DNA from: Elusimicrobiota bacterium
GTDB lineage: Bacteria > Elusimicrobiota > Elusimicrobia > 2-01-FULL-59-12 > JACPXA01
Direction: 5' to 3'
DNA length: 5,086 bases
NCBI GenBank assembly: GCA_016196785.1
Contig: JACPXA010000054.1
Coordinates: forward strand, 1 to 5,086
The notes beneath the pieces were generated by a model. That model was not told the origin of the DNA and did no database searches. It worked only from the letters and a program-made list of their open reading frames with translations. The position numbers and the translations under genes are program-made. Positions 4,437-5,086 of the stretch are shown piece after piece (positions within the stretch are counted from its first letter, which is position 1; every line of letters begins with the position of its first letter).

Positions 4437-4664
4437 GGTTTTTCATTCGCGCAAGGATGGGGCGGCCTGTATATCCGCACCAACAAGCTCGCGTGGAAAC
4501 AGCTCCAGAAGCATCCGGGGCTAGGTATTCCCAACAAGTTCGGCATTCCTGACGTGCCCGAACGCGTGCATTGGGAAGATGACCTTGCCACGCTGGTGGG
4601 AACTCCAGCCGCGCACGACCACGGTCCAGAGCGCTGCTCCTGGATGCCTCACCAGCTCACGAAC
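4437..4664 (+). pseudogene. MaoC-like acyl-CoA dehydratase fragment, broken at both ends
   Basis: This 76-codon open stretch reads FAQGWGGLYIRTNKLAWKQL, then HPGLGIPNKFGIPDVPERVHW, then EDDLATLVGTPAAHDHGPERCSWMPHQLTN. I recognise this as the middle of a MaoC-like/FAS1-type dehydratase domain protein (hot-dog fold), where the text normally continues with NWMGDDGFL and the C-terminal half of the fold. Here the similarity ends at Asn and the next codons belong to the antisense of the neighbouring hydrolase. On the 5' side an in-frame TAA (4434-4436) precedes the first codon, and no start or N-terminal domain is present. The fragment is therefore a relic. Intact relatives act in acyl-CoA hydration/dehydration steps, which suits the surrounding acyl-CoA genes. 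The family call rests on recalled similarity, so the exact substrate class is unknown. Confidence 0.68.
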
Positions 4665-4676
4665 CGGAAAGTGCCA

Positions 4677-5086
4677 TTAGCTCCGCTTTTGCAACGGACC
4701 AAAAAACTCCAGCGCCTGCTGGATGGTAAACTCCGGCTTTTCCTCAGCAATGAAATGCCCGCACTGCTTGACCTCGCCTCCCTGGACGTTTTCGGCCACG
4801 GCCTGCCAGGCGGGCACGATGTTGCCCAAAAACACCTCTCCTCCCCAAGCCAAGACCGGCATGGTCAGCTTACGCGTGCAGTTGCTCAGATTCTCAAGAT
4901 CTTCCTGCAAGCCAGTGCGATAGTACTGAAACCCCGCTCGCAGCGCGCCTGGTGCGGAATAAACGCGCACGTACTCGGCAATGTCTTCTTTGCTAAAGAT
5001 GGCAGGGCTGTAGTTGTATGCGGTGGAGGTGTAGAAGTAGCTCAGATATGCCTCGACATTCGCGCTGACCAGCTTCTCGGCTAAAT
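4677..5086 (-). CDS. Alpha/beta hydrolase, epoxide hydrolase-like, C-terminal part (partial)
   Basis: The C-terminal 135 codons are visible; the gene starts beyond the right edge. The frame runs from LAEKLVSANVEAYL through SKEDIAEYVRVYSAPGALRA, GFQYYRTG, MPVLAWGGE and CGHFIAEEKPEF to a TAA at 4677-4679. The segment PAIFSKEDIAEYVRVYSAPG followed by YYR is the cap-to-core return typical of epoxide hydrolase and haloalkane dehalogenase relatives. PVLAWGGE occupies the strand carrying the acid-residue region, and GHFIAEE holds the catalytic His (visible residue 110). The nucleophile elbow and oxyanion hole lie outside the window, so hydrolase class cannot be fixed. It ends only 13 bases from the converging dehydratase fragment. 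I see no terminator after the stop. An intact gene is likely, but only the C-terminus is seen. Confidence 0.85.
   Translation of the reverse strand, partial: LAEKLVSANVEAYLSYFYTSTAYNYSPAIFSKEDIAEYVRVYSAPGALRAGFQYYRTGLQEDLENLSNCTRKLTMPVLAWGGEVFLGNIVPAWQAVAENVQGGEVKQCGHFIAEEKPEFTIQQALEFFGPLQKRS

Noticed and set aside
4554..5084. Rightward open frame of 176 codons at the right end
   Set aside because: Its first part is the dehydratase fragment, already described, and the rest is antisense of the alpha/beta hydrolase. The start is an internal GTG.
1..5086. CRISPR array, transposase, integrase, tRNA, rRNA or defence genes
   Set aside because: I saw no regularly spaced repeats, no matching protein domains, and no tRNA-like cloverleaf or rRNA sequence in the window.

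Overview
This window looks like a piece of a fairly GC-rich bacterial chromosome from an organism with extensive acyl-CoA catabolism. The sequence alone does not fix the lineage. The gene types, and the short intergenic palindromes of the kind built around TCGACAAGCTC, would suit an environmental proteobacterium-like lineage, for example the Binatota or Tectomicrobia sort. That is inference, and the window carries no phylogenetic marker that I can place without a search.

Left side, housekeeping (1-1249). The first 18 codons of a leftward gene resembling queG (epoxyqueuosine reductase) diverge from a rightward A-type iron-sulfur carrier gene (erpA/iscA, 158-538), which has a recognisable promoter and Shine-Dalgarno (SD) site. 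A strong intrinsic terminator (562-594) follows. It is almost immediately succeeded by an intact phosphoglycolate phosphatase-like HAD gene (gph, 599-1249).

Middle, remnant plus repeats (1250-1610). The winged-helix N-terminus of an IclR-family regulator, on the minus strand, is cut off at the gph stop codon. Upstream of it is a small palindrome that could be its old operator, and then a head-to-head pair of REP-like palindromes with compensating stem differences.

Right-centre, a leftward operon (2021-4161, read right to left). An enoyl-CoA hydratase gene has lost its middle third and has a frame change at the junction. It is followed by an intact two-gene cobalamin-dependent acyl-CoA mutase: a catalytic subunit of 544 aa and a separate B12-binding subunit of 136 aa. 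At each junction the stop codon of the upstream gene lies inside the SD of the next, so the genes look translationally coupled. The mutase keeps the Tyr and Arg that recognise a substrate carboxylate in methylmalonyl-CoA mutase, but the usual Gly-Tyr-His motif is Gly-Ala-His. It may act on a bulkier carboxylated acyl-CoA.

Right end (4162-5086). An AT-rich patch carries overlapping promoter-like sequences on both strands. It is followed by a 76-codon fragment of a MaoC-like acyl dehydratase broken at both ends, and by the C-terminal 135 codons of a leftward epoxide-hydrolase-like alpha/beta hydrolase that runs off the window.

The overall picture is an acyl-CoA catabolic island eroded by several internal deletions (IclR, hydratase, dehydratase) around a conserved mutase core. 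I see no defence system, CRISPR array, transposase, integrase, tRNA or rRNA. The most interesting points are the unusual mutase active site and the repeated clean truncations beside intact genes.
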